This document shows, in pieces, positions 23,898-64,000 of a stretch of DNA of 64,000 nucleotides. Numbering within the stretch: the first letter of the stretch is position 1; each line of letters begins with the position of its first letter. Location of the stretch: NCBI GenBank assembly GCA_907165065.1, contig OU015530.1, positions 45,076,965 to 45,140,964 on the forward strand. The letters are read 5' to 3'. Source of the stretch: Caprimulgus europaeus (taxonomy: Eukaryota; Chordata; Aves; Caprimulgiformes; Caprimulgidae). The translations under genes were made by a program, and so were the position numbers. Below the pieces are notes generated by a model, which saw nothing but the letters and a program-made list of their open reading frames with translations, was not told the DNA's origin and searched no databases.

Positions 23898-26875
23898 ATT
23901 AACTCTAGATACTTACCGTATTTGTGAAGCATGGATGGCCCTAACATATTTGACTCAGGGTATAAAATAATTTATTCTGCTCAAGAATCAATACCATGTT
24001 CTAAGACTTGCTTTTAGGATTAACTTTTTTAAGGATAAGAAATGGCATTCTAAGCATAGCTGAAAGGTATCACCTTATAAAATCAACTTCTTCTTTGACC
24101 AATTTCTGTACTCTGCTCCTTATCTGGAAGTAATGTGCTCACTGAAAGGTTTCTTAAAAAGCAATGATACTCTCATGTTATGGTGATATATGTATGTTTC
24201 ATAGCTCCAGCAGCAGTGTAAGTATGAACACAATGAAATACAGACATGCATTTTTCTTTCCTAGATTAAAATAATCAATCTGAAGACAAATTGAAACATC
24301 ACAGAAAAACATTTTCAGTTAGTATAATAATTATCAATAACACTCAATACTAGAGGTAAAATGCATTTTGATAATCGAAATGCACGACAGTATGAAATCA
24401 CTACGTTTCCAGACTCAGCTGAATGGTTCCCAATAAACTAGCAGGTCATATATGTTAACAAGCGTAGTACAAGTAAAAAAAAATCTGTACAATTATACCA
24501 GTTTCTTCTAGTGAAAAACTGAAAGTGCATGGCATATCTGGATGACTTGTCTTTTTATAATTTGCCTTTCCTGTTAATAGCCATTAGCACTTTCTATTTG
24601 GAAATGACACATGCCAGATGTATGGAGTTGGCAGGTTGTAGCACTACACTATAAGCTGAATCACTGTGTGCCAACAATGACTTCAGTGACCTGAACCAGC
24701 TAGAGAGGGCTGAATCTTTACACTACTTTTTTCTTTAGGGGGAAGGTGTGAGTTATGAAGTAGAATTCAAAATGTTTCCCAGCTACAGCCACGTTTCCCA
24801 AGAGAAACTGAAAAGACTGAGTTTGTGTATAATTATGAAAGACATTGTCTGGGGATGCCAACTGCACTGAAATATATGAATGTTTTTAACTCACTAAACG
24901 TGTCTGGACTCAGCAGCATGCTTATCTAAAAACCAAAATATTACTTTTGATCTTGTAGCTATGCAAAAAATCAGAGATAAGGTAATGTTAAAACCTTACA
25001 CGTTTGGGCTAGAGTAGCAAAGTTTTTGTTTTGTCTGTGAAATGATTCTGAAAATAAATTTGTTAAGACTTTTTCAACTCAGTCTTAAAATTTTGCTACT
25101 AGAGTCTACATTTAAATAAAGCTTTTATTAACTCTTTTATGAAGAAACAAGCTTAAAATCTGTTGACTCATACACAAATTACAAGATAAAACACATTTGT
25201 TTCCAGAAGCTTTGGTGTCACTGTTAGTTTGTTTTCTGGAGAAAGGATCTGGTAATTCAATGTTCAGGCAATATTTTTTTCTGTTGTGTCACAGAATATT
25301 CCCTCTTCTATCTTTATCTTAAGAAGTAATTAATTACTTTTTATAAAGCACAGAAATATTTCACACTGAAATAGATTAAAAGTGATTCCAGTCAAAATCT
25401 ATGCTAATGTGTCTCCTGTTCACGACACTTAGTGACACTACAAGCACCTGTGCTGTCTCCCAACACACACGTACAACTCTGAACTACCACTTTAGACAAA
25501 GACCTACTGCACCATATTATGATCAGTTAAAAAAATCACTCTTCTTTATGACATAAATCCATTTAAAAATCTAGATCTTAGTGCAGTGGAATAAAATACC
25601 ATAAATATGGAAGAAGCTTTTAGTGTCCTTCATTATTTATTGCCCTTTATTCGTCCTCAGCAAAATCCACATTAGGAAAACATATTACCACTTCTTGCTG
25701 CATTCCCTAGTTAAATCTATAAAGTTGACTACACCCTCCAGTGACATATGAATGTGATGTCACTTAAAAAATAAGAGACAGCAACAATCTGAGTCAGAGA
25801 AAAATCTTTCATATCATGAAGAACTGAAAAAAAGAAAAAAAGGAAAAAGCTCCCCCCTAAAATATTTTTTCCTTTAAAATTCATTCTTGATCTGTGGACT
25901 TTTAGTAGGCAACAAGTATCACACAATCTAAAAAAATACTGCAAATAATATATATCTACATATATATTTCATATGCACACAAGTAAAAATTAGCAAAAAT
26001 AGAACATTTAAAGTTAACTTAATATTTATTCTGTCAAGGATAATAGCAGGCATAGCCATGAGGAAGCTCTTTTCCACAGCAGGCATTCAGCGTGTTCACA
26101 CGCTTAACGCTTTTAAACTCCAGTTATTTCCAGTGGCAGAGTTAGTACCTTTTAAAATTATACTCTGCTTATGTGAAAGTGAACAGTCACCATGCCATCC
26201 CTGATGAACAAGGCAGGCCATGAAATAGCCCATGGATTTCTTGTCCCACCCAAATAGCTAGAAATCTAATTAATTGGGGCAGAAGAAAGCAAAATATGGT
26301 AAATACAACCATGTAAGTTAGGAGGGAAAACAAGAAAAAACCAACAGTATGGGCTGACGTGGAAACAAAGGTACATACCCAGGTAGTGCTGCTACCCAAT
26401 GCATTAGTGAAACAACATTTTTTTCAGTTACCAGTCTGCTATATCCTTTCCCATTAACAGGGTGGTTTCACAAGCCACTTAATTATATCTTTGATATTAA
26501 TGATAACCATTCCTAACTCTTTGTGAACTACATGACTTAAATCTCTTCAAACATCTGTTTATTTTCTCTTGTAACATATTCCTACAGTGTGAGATCAACA
26601 GACACAGAGTAGGCCTTCAGGCACTAAGAATGTAAGGTAGCCTAATCTCAAGAAAACAAGATGTGCACCTAACCATAAATATTTTTTTATAATCACATCA
26701 AACATAACGTACCCAGTATTCAGTTTTATATCATTCAGTTCTTCTGTCAGGTCTACTCCTGAGGTTGTCCAAAACCCAAACACGTAACATTATTTTTCTC
26801 TTCCAGGTCTGAATAATATTTACAGACATTAATGCTACATCCATTTCTACAATCATTCAAGACACATGATATAAC
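23898..26875. other. Intergenic 3' flank of CUL2
   Basis: AT-rich, with no recognised repeat or gene. It may include a longer CUL2 3' UTR if the signals at 26876-26889 are not the main ones. Confidence 0.55.
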
Positions 26876-26889
26876 TTTATTTTTTTATT
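26876..26889 (-). promoter_or_regulatory. CUL2: Candidate CUL2 polyadenylation signals
   Basis: Two overlapping-range AATAAA hexamers on the minus strand (26881-26876 and 26889-26884) lie about 450 bases past the stop codon. An ATTAAA at 26934-26929 is a weaker alternative. Use would give a 3' UTR of roughly 0.45-0.5 kb. This is inferred from the hexamers only; a longer 3' UTR reaching further left cannot be excluded. Confidence 0.4.
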
Positions 26890-27337
26890 TGACAAGCAGC
26901 AGTATCATGTTTGTCATTTTTTTTACATTTTAATGTAGATACAATTATTAGGTTATCTGTCATATTACAATATTTAGGTTTTTTGTTTTTGTTTTTACTT
27001 TGTCTTAAGATACATTAAAAAACATCAACTGCAAACGTGAAAGGGGAGAAAAAAAAAAAAAAAAAGCATGGTACCCAACCAATTTTCCACATTTCAGCAA
27101 TACTTCACTCATTCTTTTAGTAAAGTTTTAAGAAATGTCATAATGACATGAGCTTGAAATATCTATAGGCATTTTCATTGACGCTCATGACATGGCACTG
27201 GTGATGTTGTAAACAGCAGAAAAACAGGGGCTGCCAAGTGACCAGTTATGGAGGCACAGGCCTGCCTCTTCCCACAGGAACACACCAAACAGTGACAGCA
27301 ATGATCTCCTTACAATCATACCTGCAGGATAGCAACA

Positions 27338-64000
<36,663 letters not shown>

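Overview
The window reads as avian nuclear DNA, probably from a neoavian bird such as a passerine. The evidence is CR1 LINE copies with the typical CR1 3' end, two complete solo LTRs of avian ERVL type with 5-bp target-site duplications, an AT-rich background, and one intron-rich gene on the minus strand. That gene is CUL2 (cullin-2), recognised from the translated exons. The species cannot be fixed from the sequence alone.

Right half (27338-64000): 17 consecutive coding exons of CUL2 run from about 60569 down to the stop codon at 27338. They encode residues 107-745 of a 745-residue protein (human numbering). Every exon joins in phase, so the gene looks intact. The exons for residues 1-106, the 5' UTR and the promoter are not in the window and should lie beyond position 64000. 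CUL2 is the scaffold of the CRL2 ubiquitin ligases (elongin B/C, RBX1 and receptors such as VHL). The part present covers most of the N-terminal cullin repeats, the cullin homology domain and the C-terminal winged-helix domain with its neddylation lysine. Two splice sites are unusual: a GC donor after residue 663 and a GAG acceptor before residue 391. Introns hold an antisense ERVL solo LTR (30519-31110), a CR1 fragment (38854-39255), simple repeats and one short ORF with protein-like composition (53585-53755).

Left half (1-27000): no gene of known identity was found. This is the 3' flank of CUL2. In other amniotes the CUL2 flank on this side leads toward PARD3, but no PARD3 exon was recognised. 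It holds a partial ERVL LTR (from 577), a complete 976-bp solo LTR (2564-3539), an old CR1 remnant (about 10850-11165), a long imperfect inverted repeat (14924-15221), a CR1 3' end (about 23100-23897) and three small CpG-rich pockets. One plus-strand ORF (3919-4353) could encode an unrecognised 144-residue single-pass membrane protein and is the best candidate for something undescribed.

I found no tRNA, rRNA, CRISPR or bacterial-style operon. Most other open frames are chance or lie inside repeats.
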